Of a stretch of 10,492 nt of DNA, positions 1 to 6,719 are shown piece after piece. Position 1 is the stretch's first letter. The number at the start of each line of letters is the position of its first letter. The position numbers and the translations under genes were made by a program. The stretch comes from Limnospira sp050045915 (GTDB taxonomy: Bacteria; Cyanobacteriota; Cyanobacteriia; Cyanobacteriales; Microcoleaceae): NCBI GenBank assembly GCA_050045915.1, contig JBNGCR010000195.1, forward strand, positions 1 through 10,492, written 5' to 3'. The notes under the pieces are model-generated. The model saw only the letters and a list, made by a program, of their open reading frames with translations. It made no database searches and was not told the origin of the DNA.

Positions 1-49
1 AGTTTTTTGTCGGGTTATATCTGGGAATGCGATCGCACAAAATTTCCAC

Positions 50-98
50 AAAAATAAGTGGCGACAGGTTGACCGAAAATCGTCATCTCTGCCGCCAC
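50..98 (-). terminator. Hairpin terminator behind smtA
   Basis: On the minus strand the arm at 98-89 (GTGGCGGCAG) pairs with the arm at 67-58 (CTGTCGCCAC): ten base pairs, one of them G-U. A shorter inner TGA-CGA / TCG-TCA stem with a bulge can form in the loop. The stem is followed at once by TTATTTTT (57-50). It begins 11 bases after the smtA stop codon, as expected for a Rho-independent terminator of a short single-gene transcript. The loop is longer than usual. Confidence 0.6.
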
Positions 99-109
99 AA
101 ATATTGGTC

Positions 110-277
110 TCAACTGTGGCAGTTACATCCCGCATGGCCGCAGCCATCGCCATCGGGGTGGCCGTTGGCACAGGCTTCGCTACAGTAATACTTGCCATCC
201 TTTTGAATGGCTTTGGCGGTATCGACAACGCACAGACAGGACTCGCAGGCACATTTGATTTGGGTGGCGGTCGTCAT
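110..277 (-). CDS. smtA: SmtA-type bacterial metallothionein
   Basis: Encodes a 55-residue protein (begins MTTATQIKCACESC, ends GHAGCNCHS) that closely follows cyanobacterial SmtA, a cytoplasmic protein that sequesters Zn(II) and also Cd(II). Nine cysteines are at 9, 11, 14, 16, 32, 36, 46, 51 and 53, with histidines at 40, 48 and 54. In Synechococcus SmtA a Zn4 cluster is held by nine Cys and two His; all of these have counterparts here. The protein is one residue shorter than SmtA, in the loop before the CGH motif (from family knowledge, not an alignment run here). The ATG is preceded by AGGAGAA at 290-284 with 6 bases spacing; an in-frame GTG directly upstream is less likely. It is divergent from smtB, shares its operator region, and is followed by a terminator. 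Expression should be induced by zinc through loss of SmtB binding. Confidence 0.95.
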   Translation of the reverse strand: MTTATQIKCACESCLCVVDTAKAIQKDGKYYCSEACANGHPDGDGCGHAGCNCHS

Positions 278-312
278 CACAACTTCTCCTGAAGATACAA
301 TAGACTAAAGCT

Positions 313-326
313 TGAACAAGCTTTCA
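313..326. promoter_or_regulatory. SmtB operator half-pair, smtA-proximal
   Basis: TGAA (313-316) and TTCA (323-326) form an inverted repeat with a 6-base spacer, the core of the 12-2-12 operators bound by SmtB-family repressors. It lies 35 bases upstream of the smtA start. The first halves of this site and the stronger one at 343-362 are 33 bp apart, about three helical turns, so both could be occupied on one face of the DNA. Only the core is symmetrical. Confidence 0.6.
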
Positions 327-342
327 TGGTTACTACCATAAC

Positions 343-362
343 ATCTGAACAGGCTTTCAGAT
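343..362. promoter_or_regulatory. SmtB operator, strong palindrome
   Basis: ATCTGAA (343-349) and TTCAGAT (356-362) are a perfect 7-bp inverted repeat separated by 6 bases. This matches the ATxTGAA-N6-TTCA form of the smt operator/promoter in Synechococcus and of related ArsR/SmtB sites. It sits roughly midway between the divergent smtA and smtB starts, so one repressor bound here could control both genes. I could not assign convincing -35/-10 boxes for either gene. Confidence 0.8.
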
Positions 363-439
363 ATTAGATTCTGGAAGCTTAACAATTTCTTCAGGATCGG
401 TATCGATCCGAACCGCAGTCGAAACCTCCGCACCCCCTT

Positions 440-808
440 ATGTCTGACACCGCTGACCCGAATGCCCGCCCAGACCCAGACTCCGCGCCCCCCCGGGCCG
501 TGGAAAAAATTTTGAGCGTCGAAAAAGCTCAACGCATGGCAGAATTTTTTAGTATTTTAGGAGATCCGAACCGCTGGCGGATCTTGTCGGCCCTAGCCCT
601 GAAAGAAATGCGGGTGCGCGACCTGGCCGCCGCCGTCCAAATGACCGAATCTGCTGTATCTCATCAACTGAGAATTCTCCGAACCATGCGGTTTGTCAGG
701 TATCAGAAACGGGGCAGAAATGTGGTCTACGGCCTCAAAGACCATCACATTTTTAACCTCTACCGCGACGTTTCCGAACACCTGGACGAGGCGGAGGACG
801 ACGACTGA
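440..808 (+). CDS. smtB: SmtB-type ArsR family zinc-responsive repressor
   Basis: A 122-residue winged-helix repressor that should bind the smt operator as a dimer and release it when zinc binds. The ArsR core runs from about residue 28 to 117: AEFFSILGDPNRWRILSAL at 34-52, recognition helix ESAVSHQLRILR at 70-81, wing KRGRNVVYGL at 90-99. The alpha-5 metal site of SmtB (Asp104, His106, His117, Glu120) is kept as D101, H103, H114 and E117. The alpha-3 box ELCVxDL is altered to EMRVRDL, with Arg58 in place of the metal-binding Cys, and the protein contains no cysteine at all, so only the alpha-5 zinc site can operate. The N-terminal 25 residues are Pro/Asp-rich and unlike the core. The start is the first ATG after an in-frame stop at 380; no clear ribosome binding site precedes it. 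Confidence 0.93.
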   Translation: MSDTADPNARPDPDSAPPRAVEKILSVEKAQRMAEFFSILGDPNRWRILSALALKEMRVRDLAAAVQMTESAVSHQLRILRTMRFVRYQKRGRNVVYGLKDHHIFNLYRDVSEHLDEAEDDD

Positions 809-940
809 AAGGGGTGCGATCGCTTTCAATGCTTTTCCCCCAACAATGCTAAAAGCTCCCAGAAGATGACAGAAATGACCTAAATTTGTTACGATCAAAG
901 ATGCTTTTTAGCCCAATCTCAGTAATCGAGGCGATCGGAC

Positions 941-1150
941 ATGAAATTAACCGCGACAGAACAGGGCTTATTAATTCCCAAAGGCTTGTTAGGAGAAAAC
1001 CAAGAATTTGAGATTCTTCAAGAAGAGGATAAAATTATTATTACGGCAGTCCCCAAAACATCCTCGATTGGGGATTTGGGTTCAAATCCTGTGGAATGTG
1101 ATGTCGAGGATGGTGCGATCGACCACGATCGCCATCTGTATGACCAATGA
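941..1150 (+). CDS. AbrB/MazE-like antitoxin of a VapBC-type module
   Basis: A 69-residue protein beginning MKLTATEQGLLIPKGLLG. Residues 1-37 have the pattern of an AbrB/MazE swapped-hairpin DNA-binding fold (T-x-x-G-x-x-I-P then EFEILQEEDKIIITAVP). The acidic C-terminal tail (about 40-69) is the part expected to cap a toxin. GAGG at 928-931, nine bases before the ATG, is a reasonable ribosome binding site. Its last codons overlap the start of a PIN-toxin reading frame (ATG at 1140), the usual antitoxin-toxin arrangement, but that toxin is broken here, so this antitoxin appears to be an orphan. Antitoxins of this kind usually bind their own promoter. The family assignment rests on fold pattern and context. 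Confidence 0.7.
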   Translation: MKLTATEQGLLIPKGLLGENQEFEILQEEDKIIITAVPKTSSIGDLGSNPVECDVEDGAIDHDRHLYDQ

Positions 1151-1247
1151 AAATATTTATTTTTTGGATACAAGCTATACTTTGGCTTTCCAGGATTTGC
1201 GTTCAAATTGCTCAAGAACAAGAAACCATCCAAACCCTAAAAGCTGA
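1140..1247 (+). pseudogene. Truncated PIN-domain (VapC-like) toxin remnant
   Basis: Reading from the ATG at 1140, which overlaps the end of the AbrB-like antitoxin, gives MTNENIYFLDTSYTLAFQD. This is the typical start of a PIN ribonuclease: a hydrophobic strand, then the first catalytic Asp in L-D-T-S. After about 19 residues the similarity ends and the frame stops at 1245-1247. A complete PIN toxin is about 130-140 residues, and only about 200 bases lie between this start and the next antitoxin, so most of the domain including its later acidic residues is gone. The following stretch has another open frame (1147-1338) ending in a Lys/Gln-rich peptide that does not resemble a PIN C terminus; it may come from a deletion that joined unrelated sequence. 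An inactive remnant is the best reading. Confidence 0.65.
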
Positions 1248-1344
1248 CTTCATCGAAATGGGAGTCGGACATCACACATCGGATTTCAAAAAACGGCTTC
1301 AGCAAAACCAACGCAGATCGAAATTTTTTCAACCTTAAAATACC

Positions 1345-1590
1345 ATGATTAGTCTAAATATAGATGACATTCAAAAAAATTTGTCGGGATTTATAAAATT
1401 GATCGAAGAAGGCAATACCCTGATCATTACTCAAGCCGATCGCCCCATTGCTGAAATCAAACCGATCTCAACAAGTACACCTCAAAAAACACGTCGTCCT
1501 ATCGGTTTATGCGAAGGGGAATTTATTGTCCCCGATGATTTCAACGATCCCCTACCAGAAGAAATAATTGACTTGTTTGACAATCCATGA
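1345..1590 (+). CDS. Phd/YefM family antitoxin
   Basis: An 81-residue protein. Residues 1-42 (MISLNIDDIQKNLSGFIKLIEEG, then TLIITQADRPIAEIKPI) show the Phd/YefM dimerisation and DNA-binding fold, with the standard run of a helix, a short turn and the strand pair around RPIAEIKP. The tail (about 52-81, with GEFIVPDDFNDPLPEEI) is the acidic segment that in this family folds onto the PIN toxin and blocks its active site. The stop codon overlaps the start of the downstream toxin by 4 bases (ATGA), so translation is probably coupled. The pair should be autoregulated by binding upstream of the antitoxin. No good ribosome binding site is visible before the ATG. Confidence 0.88.
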   Translation: MISLNIDDIQKNLSGFIKLIEEGNTLIITQADRPIAEIKPISTSTPQKTRRPIGLCEGEFIVPDDFNDPLPEEIIDLFDNP

Positions 1591-1973
1591 ATATCCTCCT
1601 AGATACTCATATTTTTCTCTGGTTGCTGACCAACGATAGGCGACTGCCTGAAAGATGTCGTGATGCGATTAGTAGTCAAGAAAATGAAGTGTACCTCAGT
1701 GTCGTTTCCGTATGGGAAGCGATGATTAAATATCAACTGGGAAAATTGCCTTTGCCAGAATCACCGGAAATTTACCTTCCTAAACAGCGTGAAAGACACC
1801 AGATTGCCAGCTTGTCGATTAGTGAAACGACAATTACTCAATTAGCCAAATTACCCCCTTTGCACAAAGACCCATTCGATCGCCTTTTGCTTTGTCAATC
1901 TTTGGAACATGATTTGATCATCATGACAGAAGATGAAGCAATTATTTCTTATCCCATAGCTAAAATTTTTTAG
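1587..1973 (+). CDS. PIN-domain toxin ribonuclease, VapC family
   Basis: A 128-residue protein, full length for a PIN toxin. The acidic cluster expected to hold Mg2+/Mn2+ is complete: D6 in MNILLDTHIFLW, E44 in SVVSVWEAMIK, D95 and D98 in HKDPFDRLLLCQ, and D116 in MTEDEAI. The DTHIFLW opening and H-K-D-P-F-D-R-L motif belong to the PIN subgroup that pairs with Phd/YefM antitoxins. Such toxins cleave RNA and stop growth when the antitoxin is lost. The gene overlaps its antitoxin by 4 bp. No disruption is visible, so the module is probably functional. The RNA target cannot be read from sequence. Confidence 0.9.
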   Translation: MNILLDTHIFLWLLTNDRRLPERCRDAISSQENEVYLSVVSVWEAMIKYQLGKLPLPESPEIYLPKQRERHQIASLSISETTITQLAKLPPLHKDPFDRLLLCQSLEHDLIIMTEDEAIISYPIAKIF

Positions 1974-2024
1974 ATTCAGACCCATTCTGCGGTAAAATAC
2001 GGAATACCGATCGCACCTTCCATC

Positions 2025-5000
2025 ATGCAGTGTAAAATTTGTGCGTCCCCGTCCCTCCCCTTCGGTCAGACTACGGTACTCAACCGCTACCCGGTCAATT
2101 ATTTTCAATGCCAACATTGCGGATTCGTACAGACGGAAGAACCCCACTGGCTGTCCGAAGCATACGATCGCGCGATCGCTTCCAGTGACGATGGCTTAGT
2201 CTTCCGCAATCTCATGTTAGCACAATTGTCGAGTCAAATTATCGCCCAATTTTTTAATCCCGGCGGCCGGTTTCTCGACTACGGCGGCGGGTATGGTTTG
2301 TTCGTCCGGCTGATGCGGGAGATTCGGTTTCAATTTGATTGGTGCGATCGCTTTTGTGACAATTTATTTGCGGCGGAATTTGAAGGCACACTCACCCCCG
2401 AGAAACCCTACGAATTAATCACAGCTTTTGAACTGTTTGAGCATTTGAAAAACCCCCTCGACGACATCCGCCAACTGCTGACATTATCGCCAAATATTTT
2501 ATTCTCAACCGAACTGCTCCCCCCCCACAATCCCAAACCCGGTCAGTGGTGGTACTACGCACCCCAGTCAGGACAGCATATCAGCTTTTACACTCCGAAA
2601 TCATTACAGATCATCGCCGAACAACTGGGATTAAATATCTATTCCAACGGTTCCTCCCTCCACCTCTTGACGAAAAAGATACTCTCTCCCGAACAGTTCG
2701 CACAATTTGCTCAATATGACGCAGCGGAATTGCGAAAATTTTTGCAGTCTTCCCGCAGCTATCGCCAAACCTTAGAACGAATCGAACGCCAATCCCAACC
2801 CCCAGAAATGATCACCCCGAATCTCGGTGTCAATGTCGCCGGTTTCGTCAATGGAGAATTTGGCATCGGCGAAGGAGTCCGGGCAACCTTGCGGGGGATG
2901 GAAGCCGCAAACCTTCCCGTCGCTATCAATAATTTTACCGGAAGTCCGCATCGAAAACAAGATACCAGCTTCCAGAATTTCACCTCGGAGAATCCCCACC
3001 CGGTCAACCTGATCCAAATCAACGCCAACGACGTGATGCGGTTCGCCAAAATCGTCGGTTCTGACTATTTTAAAAATCGATATAATATCGGATTCTGGGC
3101 TTGGGAGCTGCCGGAGTTTCCGCCCGAGTGGATGCCGGCGTTTTCCCTGTTTCACGAGATTTGGACCTACAGCGATTATTGCGTGTCCGCCATCAGCCAG
3201 GTGTCTCCCATTCCAGTTATTAAAATGATGCCGACGGTATCGCTGCCACCGGCGACGCTAACGCGGGAACAGTTGGGACTGCCTCGGGATGAATTTATCT
3301 TTTTATTCATGTTTGACTTTTACAGTCGCATGGAACGTAAAAATCCCCTGGCGGTGGTAGAAGCATTTAAAATAGCATTTGGAAATCATCCCCAAAACAT
3401 CCGTTTGGTGTTGAAGTGTTCTAATTCTAATCGCTTCCCCCAAGACCGATCGCGCCTCCTGAATGCGATCGCCGACTCCCCCGCCATTTCAATTATCGAT
3501 CGCTACCTATCTCGGGAAGAAATTAATAGCTTAGTATTCCATTGCAATGCGTATATTTCCCTGCATCGTTCCGAAGGCTTCGGTTTGACAATGGCGGAAG
3601 CCATGTTTCACGGAAAACCGGTCATCGCCACCGGCTATTCTTCCAATACCGAATTTATGAACTTAGCCAATAGCTTTCTCGTCAAATATCGCCGGATTTT
3701 AATTGCCAAAGGAGACGGTCCCTACCAACCCGGAAATCTTTGGGCAGATCCGGACATCCGACACGCCGCCGAGTTGATGAAATTCGTGGTTGAAAACCCA
3801 GAAGCTACCGCCAAAATTGGCAGCCAAGCCGCCGCCGATATCCGCACTTTACTCAGTCCCGAAGCTGTCGGCGATCGCATTTTGAACCGCCTCCAAACCA
3901 TCCAAGCCGCTACGGATAATTTTACTAGAATTGCTGGGGTGGCGAATCCATCTTTTGTCACCTCCCCGACTCCCCCTCCCTTGGTGAGTATCTGCATCCC
4001 GACTTACAACGGAGAAGCCTTTATTTCCGAAGCGATCGCCAGTGCATTTTCCCAAACCTATTCCAACTGTGAAATAATCCTCGCCGACGACGGATCGACC
4101 GATCGCACCGTGGCGATCGCGGAGTCTTGGAAATCTTCCTCCCCCGTCCCCTTCCGCATCTTCACCCATATCAATTATGGCTTGGTAGATAATCTCAATT
4201 TTTGCATTTCCCAAGCCAACGGAAAATACCTTAAATTCCTCTTCCAAGATGACCGCCTCGAACCCAACTGCATCGAAGAATTGGTTTCTATCGCCGCATC
4301 CGATCCGAATATCGGTTTGGTATTTTCCCGCCGCGATACCTTTATCGACCCCCAATCCGCCTCTGACCCCCAATGCCAAGCCGCCTACAAGGGGACCCGA
4401 AATCTACATCAAGATTGGTCAACACTAAAAGCTATTCAAGACGGTTCCGAATTGCTGTCCGATCCGAATTGCTTCCGGGGCCGGCTGAATAAAATTGGCG
4501 AACCGACGACGGTTTTGCTGTCGCGATCGGCTGTTTCCAAATTGGGGGGATTCGATCCCGATTTGCATCAGTTTTTGGATGTGGATCTGTGGTTCAGAAT
4601 TATGGGGGATTACAAAATTGGTTTTGTGGATAAACCCTTATCTGGCTTGCGGATTCACCGGCATCAACAAACCCAACGGAATATCGCCCGAGGTCAAAAT
4701 CTCCGCGATTACGGCCGGCTGTATCGAAAAATTATTGTCGATCCAGATTATCGGTTTTTGAGTTTATCTGTCCGAGAACAGATTCTGCAACAACTCTGGG
4801 TCAAATCTCCCCGGGATTATCTGGATTTGTCGCGGACGCTGGCGGAACAATATCGCCAAAATCCCAGCCATCAACCCAGCTTTGATAATCTCCGGTTGCT
4901 TCGCAAAGTGACGGCGACAATGTGGCTGAATTTGGATCGCGATCGCCTGGAAAAATTCTACCACAGCCCGGGGGTTAAAATCAATCAAATTATCCGGGAT

Positions 5001-6545
5001 AGTGGTATCATAGAAATGGCGATCGCCGACGGGGAGTCCGAATTGTTGGAACGCATCAAACTCCAACTTTCCCGAGGCTTTACCGCTGAAACTGGCGGTC
5101 AGTTTTTACTGGCGGCGATGCTGTATCGTCCCGCCTACCAACTCCCGCTGCACTATCAAAATGCGATCGTTCCCCATTACCTGTTCGACGAGTTTATCCG
5201 CTTTCTGTTTTCCCCGGTGCGAGAATTTAATCAAGTCGGAGATATCGAAAATTATGTTAATTTTGTCGGAAATATCTGGAACGACTTGAAACGGAATATT
5301 CAAAGCCATTCCAATAACGGCAGTCTGTGGGTTTATGTCGCCAAAATTGCCCTGGAATTGTGGGACGGACGGCTGTTGATGAATGTCGATCGCGATATCG
5401 AGTCGATTCTGCGCGATCGCGATGCCGTTTTAGATTTTTATCTGAAAGCGATCGGACATAAAATCGATTATAATTTCGACAAAAATAACCGCCAAAGTGA
5501 CAACAAAATATCGGTCGGAATCCTGATCGACAACCTTTGTTTAAAAGACGAAATATTGGCGATTCTCGCAATGTATGAAAAATTTAATTGCTATCAGTTT
5601 GACATGATCCTGTATTTTTGTACAATAGAAGATGATAACCTGGGCGCTTTCTGTGCCTCCCGCTTCACGAGGTGCGTCACCCTGCCGCCCTCTTTGCCGG
5701 AACGAGTGCAGACATTGCGCCGCTCAAACCTCGACGTGGCGGTCATCGCGTCCGATGTCACCGCCGAGGTGAACTCGTACTGCCAACTGGCGCGACACCG
5801 ACTCGCCCCGGTACAAGTGCACGCCGCCGGGTCGCCCGAAATGAACGAAGATCCCGACGATCGCGCCATGCCGGATCTTTTGGATTCCCCTTGGTTTGCC
5901 CGGTCCCAACCGTCCCCCCAAATCCAGGTGACGCGCCGAAAATTGGGCGTTTCAGAGCAGACGGCCATCTTTCTATCCGGGGTGGAATGGGAACAGGTGA
6001 CACCCGAAATGCGGGCGACCTGGGCTAAAATTTTGATGGCGGTTCCCGAGTCCATTTTAGTTGTGGTGCTGGAGTCCACTCCGGCCCAGAACCCGCCGAT
6101 CGCCCAAGTGCGATCGCGGTGGTCCCGAGACGGCCTCGACCTGCAACGAATCAGGCTGCTTCCCAATCTTTCCGTCGGAGATATGCAAAACTGTTTGACC
6201 CTCGCCGACATCTACTTAGATCCCTTTCCGCAAACGGGGGGTTTATCCTTGCTGAGAGCATTAAAATCAGGGATTCCCGCCGTCGTGCGGGAAGGAAAAA
6301 CGGCGCGGTCGCGGCGGGGTGCGGCCCTGTTGCGAGCCCTCGATCTTCCGGATGCGATCGCGGCCGACGAGCAATCTTATATAAACCGGAGCGTCCGCCT
6401 CGGAACGGAACCCGACCATCGCCGAGCCTGTCGGGAACAGATCGGGCAAAATGTTTCCAAGTTGGCCGGTCAGGCCGACACCCGAACTCGGGCGACGCAA
6501 TTGCAAGCACTCTTCAATCGTTGGGTCAATTCATGCAAGTCGTGA
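2025..6545 (+). CDS. Four-module methyltransferase-glycosyltransferase fusion (MT-GT4-GT2-GT41-like)
   Basis: A 1506-residue protein, probably cytoplasmic, with no signal peptide or membrane segment seen. Residues 1-35 form a zinc ribbon (C3, C6, C29, C32). About 60-230 is a class I SAM methyltransferase: motif I D85-x-GGG-x-G91, FELFEHL at 135-141, HISFYTPKSL at 185-194. About 268-640 is a GT4 glycosyltransferase: GEFGIGEG near 277-284, GFWAWELP at 356-363, R435/K439, and E517-GFGLTMA-E525, the EX7E nucleotide-sugar motif. About 650-885 is a GT2 enzyme: VSICIPTYNGE at 654-664, DDGS at 688-691, QDD ending at 743 as the metal site, DVDLW at 852-856. About 900-1155 is mostly helical with no recognised family. 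About 1161-1490 resembles the GT41 (OGT/SPINDLY) catalytic half, but Gln1324 stands where OGT has its UDP-contacting Lys. The set suggests building and methylating a glycan, or glycosylating a protein; acceptor and sugars are unknown. The start gives the zinc ribbon at once; TAAAAT at 1993-1998 is a weak candidate -10 box. Confidence 0.88.
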   Translation: MQCKICASPSLPFGQTTVLNRYPVNYFQCQHCGFVQTEEPHWLSEAYDRAIASSDDGLVFRNLMLAQLSSQIIAQFFNPGGRFLDYGGGYGLFVRLMREIRFQFDWCDRFCDNLFAAEFEGTLTPEKPYELITAFELFEHLKNPLDDIRQLLTLSPNILFSTELLPPHNPKPGQWWYYAPQSGQHISFYTPKSLQIIAEQLGLNIYSNGSSLHLLTKKILSPEQFAQFAQYDAAELRKFLQSSRSYRQTLERIERQSQPPEMITPNLGVNVAGFVNGEFGIGEGVRATLRGMEAANLPVAINNFTGSPHRKQDTSFQNFTSENPHPVNLIQINANDVMRFAKIVGSDYFKNRYNIGFWAWELPEFPPEWMPAFSLFHEIWTYSDYCVSAISQVSPIPVIKMMPTVSLPPATLTREQLGLPRDEFIFLFMFDFYSRMERKNPLAVVEAFKIAFGNHPQNIRLVLKCSNSNRFPQDRSRLLNAIADSPAISIIDRYLSREEINSLVFHCNAYISLHRSEGFGLTMAEAMFHGKPVIATGYSSNTEFMNLANSFLVKYRRILIAKGDGPYQPGNLWADPDIRHAAELMKFVVENPEATAKIGSQAAADIRTLLSPEAVGDRILNRLQTIQAATDNFTRIAGVANPSFVTSPTPPPLVSICIPTYNGEAFISEAIASAFSQTYSNCEIILADDGSTDRTVAIAESWKSSSPVPFRIFTHINYGLVDNLNFCISQANGKYLKFLFQDDRLEPNCIEELVSIAASDPNIGLVFSRRDTFIDPQSASDPQCQAAYKGTRNLHQDWSTLKAIQDGSELLSDPNCFRGRLNKIGEPTTVLLSRSAVSKLGGFDPDLHQFLDVDLWFRIMGDYKIGFVDKPLSGLRIHRHQQTQRNIARGQNLRDYGRLYRKIIVDPDYRFLSLSVREQILQQLWVKSPRDYLDLSRTLAEQYRQNPSHQPSFDNLRLLRKVTATMWLNLDRDRLEKFYHSPGVKINQIIRDSGIIEMAIADGESELLERIKLQLSRGFTAETGGQFLLAAMLYRPAYQLPLHYQNAIVPHYLFDEFIRFLFSPVREFNQVGDIENYVNFVGNIWNDLKRNIQSHSNNGSLWVYVAKIALELWDGRLLMNVDRDIESILRDRDAVLDFYLKAIGHKIDYNFDKNNRQSDNKISVGILIDNLCLKDEILAILAMYEKFNCYQFDMILYFCTIEDDNLGAFCASRFTRCVTLPPSLPERVQTLRRSNLDVAVIASDVTAEVNSYCQLARHRLAPVQVHAAGSPEMNEDPDDRAMPDLLDSPWFARSQPSPQIQVTRRKLGVSEQTAIFLSGVEWEQVTPEMRATWAKILMAVPESILVVVLESTPAQNPPIAQVRSRWSRDGLDLQRIRLLPNLSVGDMQNCLTLADIYLDPFPQTGGLSLLRALKSGIPAVVREGKTARSRRGAALLRALDLPDAIAADEQSYINRSVRLGTEPDHRRACREQIGQNVSKLAGQADTRTRATQLQALFNRWVNSCKS

Positions 6546-6590
6546 GACACTGAATCGGTCGGCGATCGGCCCAATTCAGAGGGGCAGATG

Positions 6591-6622
6591 CCGAATCCGG
6601 ACGGAACCGATCCGAATTCGGA
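6591..6622. repeat. Tandem palindromic repeat, possible operator
   Basis: CCGAATCCGGA (6591-6601) and CCGAATTCGGA (6612-6622) are 11-mers differing at one base, starting exactly 21 bp apart (two helical turns). The second lies within a perfect 14-bp palindrome, ATCCGAATTCGGAT (6610-6623). CGAATCCG (6592-6599) and CGGATTCG (6619-6626) also form an inverted pair. No T-run follows, which argues against a terminator. Its place between the glycosyltransferase gene and the isomerase-exporter operon fits a binding site for a dimeric regulator, but no regulator is identified. Confidence 0.45.
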
Positions 6623-6719
6623 TTCGTCAAGGGTTGAGCGGCGAATGGTCTGTTATTATCGGGACAGATAATGGAAAGCTTGGATGAATGGGGTAGCCCA
6701 AGTCAGTTGGAGCAGAGTC

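Noticed and set aside
104..292. Plus-strand 62-codon frame with a hydrophobic N terminus
   Set aside because: It is antisense to smtA, whose Cys pattern, ribosome binding site and terminator make the minus strand the real coding strand.
831..856. GCTTTT ... AAAAGC inverted repeat behind smtB as a terminator
   Set aside because: The stem is AT-rich, only 6 bp with a 14-base loop, and no T-run follows it.
5594..6211. Minus-strand 205-codon frame
   Set aside because: It lies fully inside the GT41-like part of the plus-strand fusion gene and is explained by the high GC of that stretch.
6634..6672. Promoter for the secretion operon (TTGAGC with TATTAT or GATAAT)
   Set aside because: The TTGAGC-TATTAT spacing is only 14 bases and GATAAT has no good -35 partner, so no confident promoter can be called.
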